Assembly: GCA_001618605.1 (NCBI GenBank)
Contig: LKHC01000105.1
Location: 75,250-139,249 of the forward strand
Direction of reading: 5' to 3'
Origin: Candidatus Fermentibacter danicus
Lineage (GTDB): Bacteria > Fermentibacterota > Fermentibacteria > Fermentibacterales > Fermentibacteraceae
DNA length: 64,000 nt
Position numbers and translations under genes: made by a program
In this document: piece after piece, positions 1 through 9,442 of the stretch
Layout of the letters: every line of letters starts with the position of its first letter
How positions within the stretch are numbered: the stretch's first letter is position 1
Notes under the pieces: model-generated
Seen by the model: only the letters and a program-made list of their open reading frames with translations
What the model was told of the DNA's origin: nothing
Databases searched by the model: none

Positions 1-1716
1 TATCAGGTCGTACCTGGAGAGTCCCGCCGCGAGGTAGTTCCTGCCGTCATCGCCTACGAGCACGAACCTGGGATCGAGGTCGGGCCGCCGGTTCTCCGAG
101 GCGAAGAGAGGCAGGGCCTCGACCACGGACGGGCATATCTCCACGCAGACCAGCGATTCCACGGGATGGCACAGGACGGCGCCGGACGTTATGCCGCCCC
201 CGAGCGCGATCACCAGGACGCTGCGCGCACCGGGGCGGTATCCCCACGGGAGGTGTCCGAGAAGGTGGAACGCCTCTAGAGAGGCCTGGTCGATGGGGAC
301 CTCCTCCACGCCGTTGATGCGAAGGCTCCGGTACCCGTCCCAGTCCCTTCCGAAGACGGACACGGTCGCCACGCGGTCTTCGTCGAAGAAGAGCAGATCC
401 AGGTCGCGGGATGGAGGTCGGGAGCCGGGAGGCTGGAGAACGAAGGCCGCTATCACGGCCGGGGCTGTCGCCGCAGCCGCAGCCAGGGCGCGCCGCGACC
501 CGCCGCCCCTGCCCCGGAGAACCGCGACGGCTCCGATCAGTCCGGCCAGAGCGGCGAGAACTCCGGTTCCGCGGGTCGGCCCGGCCGAGGACATGACCAC
601 GAGGGAGGCAAAGAAGGGACCTGCCGCGGCTCCGGCCGAGTTTGCCATGGTGAGGAGCCCGACGTCCCGTCCCAGACGGGCGTCCCTTGCGGCCGCCCTG
701 ACCATGAACGGGAAGGTCGCCCCCATGCATGCGGACGCGGGGATCATAGTGAAGCAGGCCAGCAGCACACGGGCCGGACCCGGCAACGGGTGAGGCAGGA
801 GCGATGCGGGATCCAGCCGGAGAGAAGCATCCAGCAGGGGCAGCGAGCCGAGGAGTCCCTCCAGGGCTACGGCCGCCCCGAACATGGGAAGGGCGGGGCC
901 TCGGCTCCTCCTGCCGATCCAGCTTCCGATCCCCATGCCGAGGAGCGCCGAGGCTCCCATTGCGGAGAAGGCGTAGGTGCTGTTCCCCAGAACGAACGTG
1001 AGCTGCCTCGACCACACCGACTCGAACGAGAGAGCTATCATGCCGCTGGCTGCGAACAGGACCAGATGGAAGAGGCTGGGCCCCCCTCCCTGCGCCTCAG
1101 TCCTTCCGCGCTCGCAGGCCGACCCGCCGTCCCGTCCCGCCAGAAGGAGGATCGCCGAAGCCAGCATGAGAGCCGACGCCGACAGAAGAGACGCGCGGGC
1201 CCCGAGCGCCTCCAGCAGAACGAATCCGGCGGCCAGCCCCCCGAGGGCGGACCCGATCGTGTTCAGCGCATAGAGGCCGGCTATGCCGGACACCGCTCCC
1301 CTGCTCTCCTCCGTCCTTGCGAGCAGCGGTATAAGCCCCCCGCCGAGGAACGAGGGAGGCAGGACGAGGATGAAGGCCGCGAAGGCGCGGACCAGCACGA
1401 CCGGGATTCCGGCCGAGTACAGCGCGGGAAGGAGACCGGCCGCTGCCGGAGCGAGGAGCAGGGGCATGAAGAAGGCCGGGATGCAGGCGAGCGAGAGCAG
1501 GCCGAGCAGACGGACCGGAGCCTTCGAGGAATCGCCTATCCTGCCGAAGGCGAGCCCGCCCGAGGCGAACCCGGCCATGACGGCCGAGAGCACGACCATC
1601 GTGGCATCCGCGCTGCCTCCGGTGAGAAGCAGAAGAGCCCTGTTCCACACGACCTCCGCACAGAGGAGGGCGAATCCCGAAGCGAAGGCGAAGGCGGCGG
1701 TCCGGCCCGGTCTCAC
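1..1716 (-). CDS. Membrane-fused spermidine synthase-like protein (partial, C-terminus cut)
   Basis: The frame is open from a GTG at 1716 to the window edge (572 codons). Residues 1 to about 370 are many hydrophobic helices, starting with a segment around FASGFALLCAEVVWNRALLL that is typical of fused MFS/spermidine synthase proteins. After about residue 400 the chain turns soluble and shows an SAM-type nucleotide-binding glycine patch (ALGGGIT), then HPVESLVCVEICP and VGDDGRNYL, as in the spermidine synthase fold. The family is poorly defined; true aminopropyl transfer is not assured. The GTG overlaps the stop of the permease gene by 4 bases (GTGA), so it is the last gene seen of the exporter operon. 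The catalytic end lies outside the window. Confidence 0.8.
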   Translation of the reverse strand, partial: MRPGRTAAFAFASGFALLCAEVVWNRALLLLTGGSADATMVVLSAVMAGFASGGLAFGRIGDSSKAPVRLLGLLSLACIPAFFMPLLLAPAAAGLLPALYSAGIPVVLVRAFAAFILVLPPSFLGGGLIPLLARTEESRGAVSGIAGLYALNTIGSALGGLAAGFVLLEALGARASLLSASALMLASAILLLAGRDGGSACERGRTEAQGGGPSLFHLVLFAASGMIALSFESVWSRQLTFVLGNSTYAFSAMGASALLGMGIGSWIGRRSRGPALPMFGAAVALEGLLGSLPLLDASLRLDPASLLPHPLPGPARVLLACFTMIPASACMGATFPFMVRAAARDARLGRDVGLLTMANSAGAAAGPFFASLVVMSSAGPTRGTGVLAALAGLIGAVAVLRGRGGGSRRALAAAAATAPAVIAAFVLQPPGSRPPSRDLDLLFFDEDRVATVSVFGRDWDGYRSLRINGVEEVPIDQASLEAFHLLGHLPWGYRPGARSVLVIALGGGITSGAVLCHPVESLVCVEICPSVVEALPLFASENRRPDLDPRFVLVGDDGRNYLAAGLSRYDLI

Positions 1717-2963
1717 TGATTGTAGCCCAGGGCGCGCACCGGCTCCAGCCCGGCGGCTCTCATCGCGGGAAAGACCCCGGCCCCTATCCCGACCATCGCG
1801 CTGGCGAGCACGGCCACTATCACGCTCCAGGCTTCGAGCCCCGCAGGGATCGGCGTCAGGGACGCCACCACGATGGCGAGCACGCTTCCCCCGACGATGC
1901 CCAGCACCCCTCCCGCGAGCGCCAGTATCACCGATTCAGTGAGGAACTGTGCGAGGATCTGGGAACTCTTCGCGCCGAGGGCCTTTCGGAGGCCGATCTC
2001 CCTGGTCCGCTCGGTGACGCTCACGAGCATGATGTTGGCTATCCCGATCGATCCCACGATCAGCGCGATGGCGGAGATCGCCAGCATGGCGGCGTAGATG
2101 CCCGCCGAGACGTTGGAGTAGGTCTCGATGAGCTGGTCGGCCGTGACCAGCTCGAAGTCGTTGTCGTCCTCGATGGACAGTCCCCTGATGCGTCTCATGC
2201 AGGCTTCGATGTTCTCGAGCATCCTGTCCATGTCGGCCCTCGCCTCTATCTCGACCGCCAGGGACAGGCGGCTCTTCGGGTCGGTCCAGTTGCCGAGGAC
2301 GGTGTAGGGAACGAAGACGATGTTGTCCTGGGTCTCGCCCATCACCTCGCCCGAGCTCTCGAGGACGCCGATCACGATCATCCTCCTGCCGGCGAGATCC
2401 ATCACCGAGCCGGTGGGGTCGTCCGCCCCGTACAGTCTCTCGGCGACATCCGCGCCGAGGACGCAGACGTCCCTGCGCGAGGAGACCTCGAAATCGGTGA
2501 AGAACCTTCCGAAGACGGTGTTCTTGTGCCCTACGAGCGGCCAGTCCGCCGAGGTGCCGGTCAGCTCGACCGCGATCTCCCTGCCGTCCGGAGCCTTTAT
2601 CAGGGTGTACCATCCCGTCAACGGCACGGCGGCCAGTACTCCGTCGATCCTCTCCAGCTCGTCTATGTCCTCGAATCTGAAATCCCGTCTCCTGAAGTAC
2701 TCTCTGGCGTTGCCCATCATCATGCCGGGCGTCTTCTGGATGTAGACGGTCCCGGCGCCAAGCCCTCCCAGGGCGTCCGTGACCTGCCGATTGAGACCCT
2801 GTACGAGGCTGGCGACCCCGGTCACCGTCGTCACGCCGATCACTATGCCCGTGGTCGTCAGGGCGCTGCGCATCTTGTTGGCCCAGAGGGAGCGGAATGC
2901 GGATACCACGTTCTCCGCTTCGAGTTTCACCGCTCCGGCGAAGCGCTGGATCAGCCTACTCAT
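1713..2963 (-). CDS. MacB/FtsX-type ABC transporter permease (second copy)
   Basis: This 416-residue membrane protein has the MacB layout. One N-terminal helix (about residues 25-45, GIVIGVTTVTGVASL) is followed by a roughly 220-residue periplasmic core and three C-terminal helices of the FtsX domain. The cytoplasmic signature SVTERTREIGLRKALGA (about residue 310) contacts the ATPase in this family. I chose the ATG at 2963, which overlaps the upstream permease stop by 8 bases; the longer open frame upstream is only shadow of that gene. It is paralogous to the neighbouring permease and probably forms a heterodimer with it on the single ATPase encoded upstream. The substrate is unknown; macrolide, peptide or lipoprotein export are all possible. 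Confidence 0.9.
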   Translation of the reverse strand: MSRLIQRFAGAVKLEAENVVSAFRSLWANKMRSALTTTGIVIGVTTVTGVASLVQGLNRQVTDALGGLGAGTVYIQKTPGMMMGNAREYFRRRDFRFEDIDELERIDGVLAAVPLTGWYTLIKAPDGREIAVELTGTSADWPLVGHKNTVFGRFFTDFEVSSRRDVCVLGADVAERLYGADDPTGSVMDLAGRRMIVIGVLESSGEVMGETQDNIVFVPYTVLGNWTDPKSRLSLAVEIEARADMDRMLENIEACMRRIRGLSIEDDNDFELVTADQLIETYSNVSAGIYAAMLAISAIALIVGSIGIANIMLVSVTERTREIGLRKALGAKSSQILAQFLTESVILALAGGVLGIVGGSVLAIVVASLTPIPAGLEAWSVIVAVLASAMVGIGAGVFPAMRAAGLEPVRALGYNQ

Positions 2964-4197
2964 ACCGCAGGGCCTCCACCGGATCGAGCCCAGCAGCCTT
3001 CCATGACGGATAGATCCCGAACACGAGGCCCACCGTCGAGGAGAAGGCAATGGCGAGGAATGCGGCGAACGGGCTCGCGGAGGCGGGCAGCGGGGTCAGG
3101 CTGTCCGCGGCGGTGACGATGGCGAAGCCCGCCAGCAGACCGAGGATGCCGCCGATGAGGGATATGATCACCGACTCCACGAGGAACTGCCTTACAATGT
3201 CATTCCTGGTCGCGCCCAGAGCCCGCCTGGTGCCGATCTCCCTGGTCCTCTCCGTCACGCTCACCAGCATGATGTTCATGATCCCGATGCCGCCCACGAG
3301 CAGCGAGATGGCCGCGATGCCTATCGTCACGATCGCGGCCCCGCCCATGACCTTGTTCATGGAGTCCAGGATGGCCTCCTGGGTGGTGATGAAGAAGTTG
3401 TCCTCGGCATCCAGGGGAATGCCCCTGATCCTCCTCAGAATCTGTCGCGCCTCATCCTGGCATTCCTCCTGGGTCACCCCGGGCAGCGGGAGCACGGCGA
3501 TCTCCACGTCCCTGTCCGGGGACGAGAAGAGGCTGACGAAGGTCGAGAAGGGCACCGAGACGAAGTTGTCCAGCGCTTGTCCGAAGATGCTCCCGAGAGG
3601 ATTGGCGATCCCTATCACGGTGAACCTCTCGCCGCCTATCGAAACGGTCTGGCCGGGCAGAAGCTCCGGATTGCCGAGGGAGTCCGCCAGGGACGAGCCC
3701 AGGACGCAGACCCTCGCCCGGATGTTGTCTTCCGCCTGCGTGAAGAACCGGCCGAACGCAATCGTCATCCCTCCGACGTCGATCTCGGTGGGGGCGAGGC
3801 CCCTGACCCAGATCCCCTCCGCCGTCCGACCGCCCCTGGAGACGGACCGTGACGTCCCGCTCCTCCATGTGACTCCGCTCGCCGTGGTCATCATCCCGGC
3901 CAGTTGCTCGGCGTCGGAGGCGGTCAGATGCGGCCAGGAACGCGATCTGAGCCAGGTCTCCATGTCGTCGAAGCCGCTGCTGAAACGGCTTATCTCGAAG
4001 ATCCGCGCGCCGACCACGGAGTCGAACTGTTCCTCGATATAGTTCTGGAGGCCGGTTACGAGACCCACCAGGGAAACCACCGAGGTGACTCCCACCATGA
4101 CCCCGAGGGAGGTCAGAGCACTGCGGAGCCTGTTGTTGCGGAGCGAATCGAGGGCGCTGCGCACGGCCTCGGAGATGAAGAGCGCTCCGGTGCTCAA
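2956..4197 (-). CDS. MacB/FtsX-type ABC transporter permease (first copy)
   Basis: A 413-residue permease with N-terminal helix GVMVGVTSVVSLVGLVTGL, a periplasmic MacB core and an FtsX domain containing SVTERTREIGTRRALGA. The start is a TTG at 4197 that overlaps the ATPase stop as TTGA; an open frame runs further upstream but there reads antisense-like, out-of-frame ATPase sequence. It is followed at once by a second permease. With the ATPase, periplasmic adaptor and TolC homologue encoded just upstream, it would make a MacAB-TolC-like tripartite exporter moving substrate from the periplasm outwards. Confidence 0.9.
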   Translation of the reverse strand: MSTGALFISEAVRSALDSLRNNRLRSALTSLGVMVGVTSVVSLVGLVTGLQNYIEEQFDSVVGARIFEISRFSSGFDDMETWLRSRSWPHLTASDAEQLAGMMTTASGVTWRSGTSRSVSRGGRTAEGIWVRGLAPTEIDVGGMTIAFGRFFTQAEDNIRARVCVLGSSLADSLGNPELLPGQTVSIGGERFTVIGIANPLGSIFGQALDNFVSVPFSTFVSLFSSPDRDVEIAVLPLPGVTQEECQDEARQILRRIRGIPLDAEDNFFITTQEAILDSMNKVMGGAAIVTIGIAAISLLVGGIGIMNIMLVSVTERTREIGTRRALGATRNDIVRQFLVESVIISLIGGILGLLAGFAIVTAADSLTPLPASASPFAAFLAIAFSSTVGLVFGIYPSWKAAGLDPVEALRYE

Positions 4198-4892
4198 TTG
4201 GCCGTGTCGCTTTCCACGAGACCGTCCTTTATCCTCAGGATCCTGCCCGCCTCCCGGGCTATCTCCGGGTCGTGGGTCACCAGAAGGATCGTGTTGCCTT
4301 CGGAGTGCAGGCTGTGGAACATATCCATGATCACCCGCCCGGTCCTGCTGTCCAGATTGCCCGTGGGCTCGTCCGCCAGGAGCAGCGCCGGGCCGGTTAC
4401 GAGCGCCCTCGCGATCGCCACCCGCTGTCTCTCGCCGCCGGAGAGCTGATTGGGACGGTGCCCCGCCCGCGAGGCGAGACCGACCTTCTCCAGCATGGCC
4501 ATCGCTCTCTCCCGCCTTTCGCGGGAGGGAACCCTCGCGTAGATCAGGGGGAGTTCGACGTTCTGCAGGGCGGAGGATCTCGGAAGGAGGTTGAACGTCT
4601 GGAAGACGAAGCCGATGAACCTGTTCCGGACCTCCGCCAGTTCGCCGTCGTCCATCGAGTCCACCGATCTGCCCATCAGGTCGAACGTTCCCGAAGTCGG
4701 CCTGTCGAGGCATCCCAGTATGTTGAGGAGAGTGCTCTTGCCCGAGCCGGAGGCCCCCATGATGCATGTGAACTCGCCGTGATCGATCCGGACGTCCACG
4801 CCCTTCAGGGCTTCCACCACCACCTCGCCCATCCTGTAGGACTTGCGGATCTGTCTGGCGTCAACGACGGCGGGGTCTGTCACCGAATCCAC
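4194..4892 (-). CDS. ABC transporter ATP-binding protein, LolD/MacB class
   Basis: A 232-residue ATPase with Walker A GASGSGKST (about residue 46), signature LSGGERQRVAIARAL (about 149), Walker B ALLLADEPTGNLD and H-loop VTHD. This is the standalone nucleotide-binding domain that works with MacB/LolE-type permeases. It starts with GTG at 4892, inside the last 32 bases of the adaptor gene; a second in-frame GTG at 4883 is possible. It precedes two permease genes and so is expected to power a heteromeric pair. Confidence 0.95.
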   Translation of the reverse strand: MDSVTDPAVVDARQIRKSYRMGEVVVEALKGVDVRIDHGEFTCIMGASGSGKSTLLNILGCLDRPTSGTFDLMGRSVDSMDDGELAEVRNRFIGFVFQTFNLLPRSSALQNVELPLIYARVPSRERRERAMAMLEKVGLASRAGHRPNQLSGGERQRVAIARALVTGPALLLADEPTGNLDSRTGRVIMDMFHSLHSEGNTILLVTHDPEIAREAGRILRIKDGLVESDTAN

Positions 4893-6042
4893 CGAACCTC
4901 TCCGTTCTGACCTGCTCGCCTGCCTCGAGGTTTCTGAGGGCCTCCACAGGTCCAGACACTACGCTGTCGCCCTCGGAGATGCCGCGAACCTCGATGTTCA
5001 TGGCGCCCGATATCCCGGTCTCCACCGGGACGATTTCGATGCGGCCGCCCTCGATCCTGAGGACGGCGTCGATCTCGCGGGTGCCGTCCGCCGGATCGGG
5101 GCGGGGAACGACGCACTGCACCGGGACCGAGATGCAGTCCGACACGCTGTTCGTGATGATGTCCACCGAGGCGGACATGCCTGATCTCAGCCTCGGGTCG
5201 GTGTCCGTGAGTTCTATCGTCACCTCGTATTCGGCCACCTCGCCGGTCATGACTGCGGCTTCGTTCTCGGCAGCAAGCCCGACGCTGCGGACCGTACCCT
5301 CGAACACCGTATCCTGGAGGGCGTCGAGTGTCACCTCCGCGGGCATGCCGGACCGGACTCCGACGACCTCGCTCTCGACCAGTGTGACCCGGACCAGGAA
5401 GCTCGACATGTCCTCTATCTTGAGCAGGACGGTGCCGGGGGTGTTCATGGTCCCCACGATCGCCATCTCGCCCTCGTCCACGTTCAGCGCCGTTACGACT
5501 CCGGCGATCGGAGAGGAGTAGGATGTCTTCCTCAAGGCTTCCATGGCGCTGGCTTCTGCTGCGTAGGCCTGGAGCAGGACGGCCTGGGCGGTCTGCCTGG
5601 CGTCCAGAGCCTGCTGGACCTCCTCGGGGCTGGCCAGTCCGGCCTCTCCGAGAGCGAGCATCCTCTCGTAAAGCCTGTCCGCCTGGTCCCGCGCGATCCT
5701 GGCCGCGCCGGCCCTCGCCCCTGCATCGTTCATCGCCGCACGGGCGCCGCTCTGGTCCAGCGTCAGCAGGATCTGGCCCGCGGAGACGGTGTCGCCCTCC
5801 GAGATGTAGATGCTGTCGATGATTCCCGCCTGTTCAGCGCTCAGCTCCACTCTCGACATGCCTTCGAGCCAGCCGCTGCCGCTGGCCCTCTCCTCCAGCC
5901 CCCCGCTTCCCGCGACTGCGGCCATGACGACGGTGCCCCCCCGGCCGCGCTTCCCGAAGATCGATACCGCCGCCACCGCGAGAACGACTGCGACGGCTAT
6001 CCAGATCCACCTCTTGCTCTTTTTCCGATTTGCCACTGTCAC
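4861..6042 (-). CDS. Periplasmic adaptor (HlyD/MacA-like membrane fusion protein)
   Basis: A 393-residue protein. A lysine/arginine-rich tip (ANRKKSKRW) precedes one helix (WIWIAVAVVLAVAAVSIFG), so it is anchored in the inner membrane. The barrel-sandwich half-motifs flank a helical hairpin: GWLEGMSRVELSAEQAGIIDSIYISEGDTV near residue 60 and SSPIAGVVTALNVDEGEMA near 175. Beta-barrel and membrane-proximal domains follow. The start is a GTG at 6042 overlapping the tolC stop (GTGA). It bridges the MacB-type ABC transporter encoded downstream and the TolC homologue encoded upstream. Confidence 0.92.
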   Translation of the reverse strand: MTVANRKKSKRWIWIAVAVVLAVAAVSIFGKRGRGGTVVMAAVAGSGGLEERASGSGWLEGMSRVELSAEQAGIIDSIYISEGDTVSAGQILLTLDQSGARAAMNDAGARAGAARIARDQADRLYERMLALGEAGLASPEEVQQALDARQTAQAVLLQAYAAEASAMEALRKTSYSSPIAGVVTALNVDEGEMAIVGTMNTPGTVLLKIEDMSSFLVRVTLVESEVVGVRSGMPAEVTLDALQDTVFEGTVRSVGLAAENEAAVMTGEVAEYEVTIELTDTDPRLRSGMSASVDIITNSVSDCISVPVQCVVPRPDPADGTREIDAVLRIEGGRIEIVPVETGISGAMNIEVRGISEGDSVVSGPVEALRNLEAGEQVRTERFGGFGDRPRRR

Positions 6043-7322
6043 TCCCCGAGTCTCGGGCTTCTGCCCAGAAGTACCCAGTAACCGGCCTCGGCGACGAGGC
6101 ATGCCGTCCTGGCGCTTACCAGCTTGGCCTCCGCTTCGGAGAGGTCGGCCTGGGCGTCCAGCAGGTCCGTAACGGCAAGATCACCGAGTTCGTAGCTCAA
6201 CTGTGAAAGCTCCATCCTCCTCGTAGCGTACTCGAGCGTCATCCCGGCGAGGGCGAGGTTGTCCGAAGAGGCCAGAAGCTCGTCCCATGCGGCACGCACA
6301 GCCGCCTCGATATCGCCCTCCGCCGAACCGGCGACCGCTTCCGCCGCAAGCCTTCCGGCTCCGGCGGACTGGATCCTTCCCTCCCTGAGCCATCCGTCGA
6401 ATATCGACCAGGTGAGGCTCACTCCGACGTTCCAAGTGTCGTTCAGGTGCGCGTCCTCCGGCTCGAACTCGTCGTCGCTCCAGCTCCACGAGGCGCTGGC
6501 GACCAGGGACGGCCAGTAGGAGCGTCTTGCGGCCCTCAGATCGAGGGTCGACTCCTCGAGGGCCAGATCGGCCGCCCTGAGGCTCGGATTCTCCGAGTAG
6601 TCCGTGGGCAGGGCGAGGATGGCTTCACGGGTAAGCGGGGACAGAACCGCGGAGGTGTCGACCGTCATGGTGGTGTCTCCGCTGACTCCGGCTGTCCTCC
6701 TGAGTTCGGTGATCGACTGGGTCAGGGCCTGTTCGTTCCTGAGCAGGGCCAGCCGGTCGGCCGACTCACGCATCCTTGCCTCGAGCAGCTCCAGTTCGCG
6801 AGCGGCGCCCAGCTCGTAGAGCATCTCCATCCTGTCTAGCAGGGCGTTGCTCCGCTCGAGCGCGGCTTCCGAGGCAGCCACGAGTTCCACGGCGCCCACA
6901 GCGCCATAGTATGCGGCGGCGACCGAACGCTCCAGGGACAGGACCGCGGCCCTGCGCTGAAGATCCGACTTCTCCCTGCCCAGCGATGCGGATCGCAGGG
7001 AGAGCCAGCTCGAACCTCCAGAACCCAGAATCTCCTGGCTCAGTGTCAACCCCGCCGTGTAGTGATCCGACTCGGTATCGACATGACCGGCCGGCTCGAC
7101 CTCCATGGAGGACCAGGAATGCCCGGCCGACGCGCTGAAGACAAGCCGGGGCAGAAGGCTGGACCTGGCGATAGAGTAGGCGGCGTCGGCCTGTTCGAGA
7201 CCGGCATCCGCCTGGATGATCTCGCCGGAGCCCGCCAGAGCCATCGACATCCATCCGGAAAGATCGACCGGTCTGCCCGAAAGACCTCCGGCCAGTATGA
7301 CGACGAGCGCGATCTGGTTCAT
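6039..7322 (-). CDS. TolC-family outer membrane efflux protein
   Basis: A 427-residue protein with an N-terminal signal peptide (MNQIALVVILAGGLSG) and the duplicated coiled-coil pattern of outer membrane efflux proteins: alternating long alanine/leucine/glutamate helices and short beta stretches such as RSYWPSLVASASWSW. ATG at 7322 has a strong ribosome site, GGAGGT, 4 bases upstream. It heads the exporter operon (adaptor, ATPase, two permeases) and supplies the outer membrane channel. Confidence 0.92.
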   Translation of the reverse strand: MNQIALVVILAGGLSGRPVDLSGWMSMALAGSGEIIQADAGLEQADAAYSIARSSLLPRLVFSASAGHSWSSMEVEPAGHVDTESDHYTAGLTLSQEILGSGGSSWLSLRSASLGREKSDLQRRAAVLSLERSVAAAYYGAVGAVELVAASEAALERSNALLDRMEMLYELGAARELELLEARMRESADRLALLRNEQALTQSITELRRTAGVSGDTTMTVDTSAVLSPLTREAILALPTDYSENPSLRAADLALEESTLDLRAARRSYWPSLVASASWSWSDDEFEPEDAHLNDTWNVGVSLTWSIFDGWLREGRIQSAGAGRLAAEAVAGSAEGDIEAAVRAAWDELLASSDNLALAGMTLEYATRRMELSQLSYELGDLAVTDLLDAQADLSEAEAKLVSARTACLVAEAGYWVLLGRSPRLGE

Positions 7323-7340
7323 CTGACCTCCATTGATGAT

Positions 7341-8822
7341 TCAACGGTCCGTGTTCCCCCGGTGGAGATCCCGTCCGGGCGCACGGCAGCCGTGATTCTT
7401 CTCAATCCATCCCCCGCTGGAGGCTTTCCTGTAGATCTCGAGGTAGGCCGGCACCCTGGCCGTCCAGGAGTTGTCGATGCGCATTGCGGAACGCTGCATC
7501 GCCCTCCATGAACGGACGTCGCCATAGGCCTCCGCAGCCCTTCCCACAGCCTGTCTGAGCGCCTCGGGCTCGCTCCCGTCGAACACTATCCCGCAGCCGC
7601 CCTCCCGGATGTCGGTGACAGTGTCCGCCAGCCCTCCCGTGCGGCGTACGACAGGGATCGCACCGTACCTCATCGCGATCATCTGGGACAGGCCGCACGG
7701 CTCGAACCGGCTGGGCATCAGAAATATGTCGCATCCGGCGTATATCCTCCTCGAAAGCGGGTCGTCGTATTCACGCCTGAAGAAGACACGGCCTGGAAAA
7801 CGCCGGGAAGCCGCCGAGAGAGGATCTTCGATCCAGGACTCCCCCGTTCCGAGGACCGCGAGGGAGAGCCTGCCCTCGGCGATCAGCCCCTCCAGGGCGG
7901 GCAGGACCAGATCCAGACCCTTCTGCCATGTCAGACGGGATACCACCCCGGCCACGATGGCGCTGTCGGGAAGGGTCAGTCCGCATTCTTCGAGGAGCGC
8001 ACTGCGGCACGCGGATCTCCTGCGAAGGCTGTCCGGCGTGAACCAGGGGCTTATCGACGGATCGTCCTCGGGGCCCCAGAGTTCGTTGTCGATGCCGTTC
8101 AGGATTCCCTCGAGACGGCCCTCTCCTCGTTTCTGCAGGAGCAGCCCCTCCATCCCGAATCCGCCCTCCGGGGTCGTGACCTCCGATGCGTAGGTGGGGC
8201 TGACCGTGGTCACCCGCTCGGAGAAGAGGATCCCGCCCTTCATGAAACTGAATCCGCCGTGGTACTCGAGGCCGTCCAGACCGGCCATAGCGGTGGGAAG
8301 CCCGGTAGCGGCGAACTGATCGAGCGGGAAGGTTCCCTGGAAGGCCAGGTTGTGGATCGTGAAAACCGCCGGCGGGCCGCCCTGCAGCCTGCTCATGACG
8401 GGGACCAGCCCGGCATGCCAGTCGTGGCAGTGGAGTACGTCGCAGCCGCCGAGCCTCGAGACGGCCTCGAGGGCCGCCCTGCAGAAGAAGGAGAACCTGG
8501 CGGCGTTGTCCGGCCAGGCTTCGGAACCGGTGGGCCCGTACAGACCCCGCCTGTTGAAGTACTCGTTGCTCGCCACGAACACGACCGGACAATCCGAACC
8601 GGGGATCACGGATTTCCCGAGGCCGAACTCCATGCCGTCCGGGGTCCGGAAGGGTCCGTCCAGCCATTCCAGGTCGACGCCCTCCTGACTGTGCAGCGGA
8701 GTTATGACGAAGGTGTCGTGCCCGGCCCCGTGGAGCGCGGAAGGCAGCGATGAAGCCACGCTCGCGAGCCCCCCGGTCATGGCGAACGGGTGCACCTCTG
8801 CTGACACGTGGACGATCCTCAC
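7341..8822 (-). CDS. glgA: Glycogen synthase (GT5), with altered KxGGL motif
   Basis: A 493-residue GT-B glycosyltransferase of family 5, which elongates alpha-1,4-glucan from a nucleotide glucose. The C-terminal sugar-nucleotide site is textbook (RFEPCGLSQMIAMRYGAIPV, then RRTGGLADTV near residue 390). HCHDWHAGLVPV and HNLAFQG match the N-terminal domain. The N-terminal motif usually written KTGGL reads MTGGL here (residues 15-19), so the conserved substrate-contacting lysine is methionine. The GTG start at 8822 overlaps the dedA stop (GTGA). A starch/glycogen synthase role is likely; donor preference is uncertain because of the altered motif. Confidence 0.93.
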   Translation of the reverse strand: MRIVHVSAEVHPFAMTGGLASVASSLPSALHGAGHDTFVITPLHSQEGVDLEWLDGPFRTPDGMEFGLGKSVIPGSDCPVVFVASNEYFNRRGLYGPTGSEAWPDNAARFSFFCRAALEAVSRLGGCDVLHCHDWHAGLVPVMSRLQGGPPAVFTIHNLAFQGTFPLDQFAATGLPTAMAGLDGLEYHGGFSFMKGGILFSERVTTVSPTYASEVTTPEGGFGMEGLLLQKRGEGRLEGILNGIDNELWGPEDDPSISPWFTPDSLRRRSACRSALLEECGLTLPDSAIVAGVVSRLTWQKGLDLVLPALEGLIAEGRLSLAVLGTGESWIEDPLSAASRRFPGRVFFRREYDDPLSRRIYAGCDIFLMPSRFEPCGLSQMIAMRYGAIPVVRRTGGLADTVTDIREGGCGIVFDGSEPEALRQAVGRAAEAYGDVRSWRAMQRSAMRIDNSWTARVPAYLEIYRKASSGGWIEKNHGCRAPGRDLHRGNTDR

Positions 8823-9442
8823 TTCTCCGACCTCCTCCCGCCGGCCCTCCTGGCCGTCACCCAGACCGCGGCGGCCACTGCGGCGACCGCCCAGGCAACG
8901 ATCTCATACCTCCTCATGAAGTTCTCCAGGCCGGTCAGGCTGTATCCCAGCTCCCTGCCGGCGAATGCCATCAGAAGATACCATGCCAGCGCGCTCGCAC
9001 CCGCGTACAGCGATGCCCTCCAGAGGCCCACCCCGGAGTAGCCCGCCACGATGACCAGCACGGAGCGGATTCCGGGCATGAATCTGCTGACCACGAGAAT
9101 GAACGGAGCGCGCTCCGAGACCAGGCGCTCCGCCCGCTCGAGCCTCCCGACCCCGACACGGGCCAGCAGGAAACTCCGCACACGCCCCCTCCCGAGTCTC
9201 GCTCCGAGGAGGAGGAGTATCAGTGAAGCCGCCAGGCAGCCGGCGAAGCCGGATACGGCAGGCACGAGCAGCGGATTCGTGGAAGGGAGGGTACCTGCGG
9301 CCCAGCCTGCCGTCAGCACGAACAGAACGTCTCCGGGGAACGGCGGGAAGAGCGTCTCCACAAAGGCGATGGCGCCCATGGCCGGGAACACCCAGGGGCC
9401 GGGCTGATGGCTCTGAAGCCATGCCAGCAGCCAGGAGATCAC
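8819..9442 (-). CDS. DedA-family membrane protein
   Basis: A 207-residue polytopic inner-membrane protein of the DedA/SNARE-associated family, now thought of as lipid scramblases or flippases. The family features are visible: AFVETLFPPFPGDVLF with the acidic residue and PGD, and the re-entrant motif SRFMPGIRSVLVIVAGYSG near residue 130 with its arginine and G-x-x-x-G. The start is GTG at 9442 overlapping the ispDF stop; the longer open frame upstream is shadow. It is coupled to glgA downstream. Confidence 0.93.
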   Translation of the reverse strand: MISWLLAWLQSHQPGPWVFPAMGAIAFVETLFPPFPGDVLFVLTAGWAAGTLPSTNPLLVPAVSGFAGCLAASLILLLLGARLGRGRVRSFLLARVGVGRLERAERLVSERAPFILVVSRFMPGIRSVLVIVAGYSGVGLWRASLYAGASALAWYLLMAFAGRELGYSLTGLENFMRRYEIVAWAVAAVAAAVWVTARRAGGRRSEK

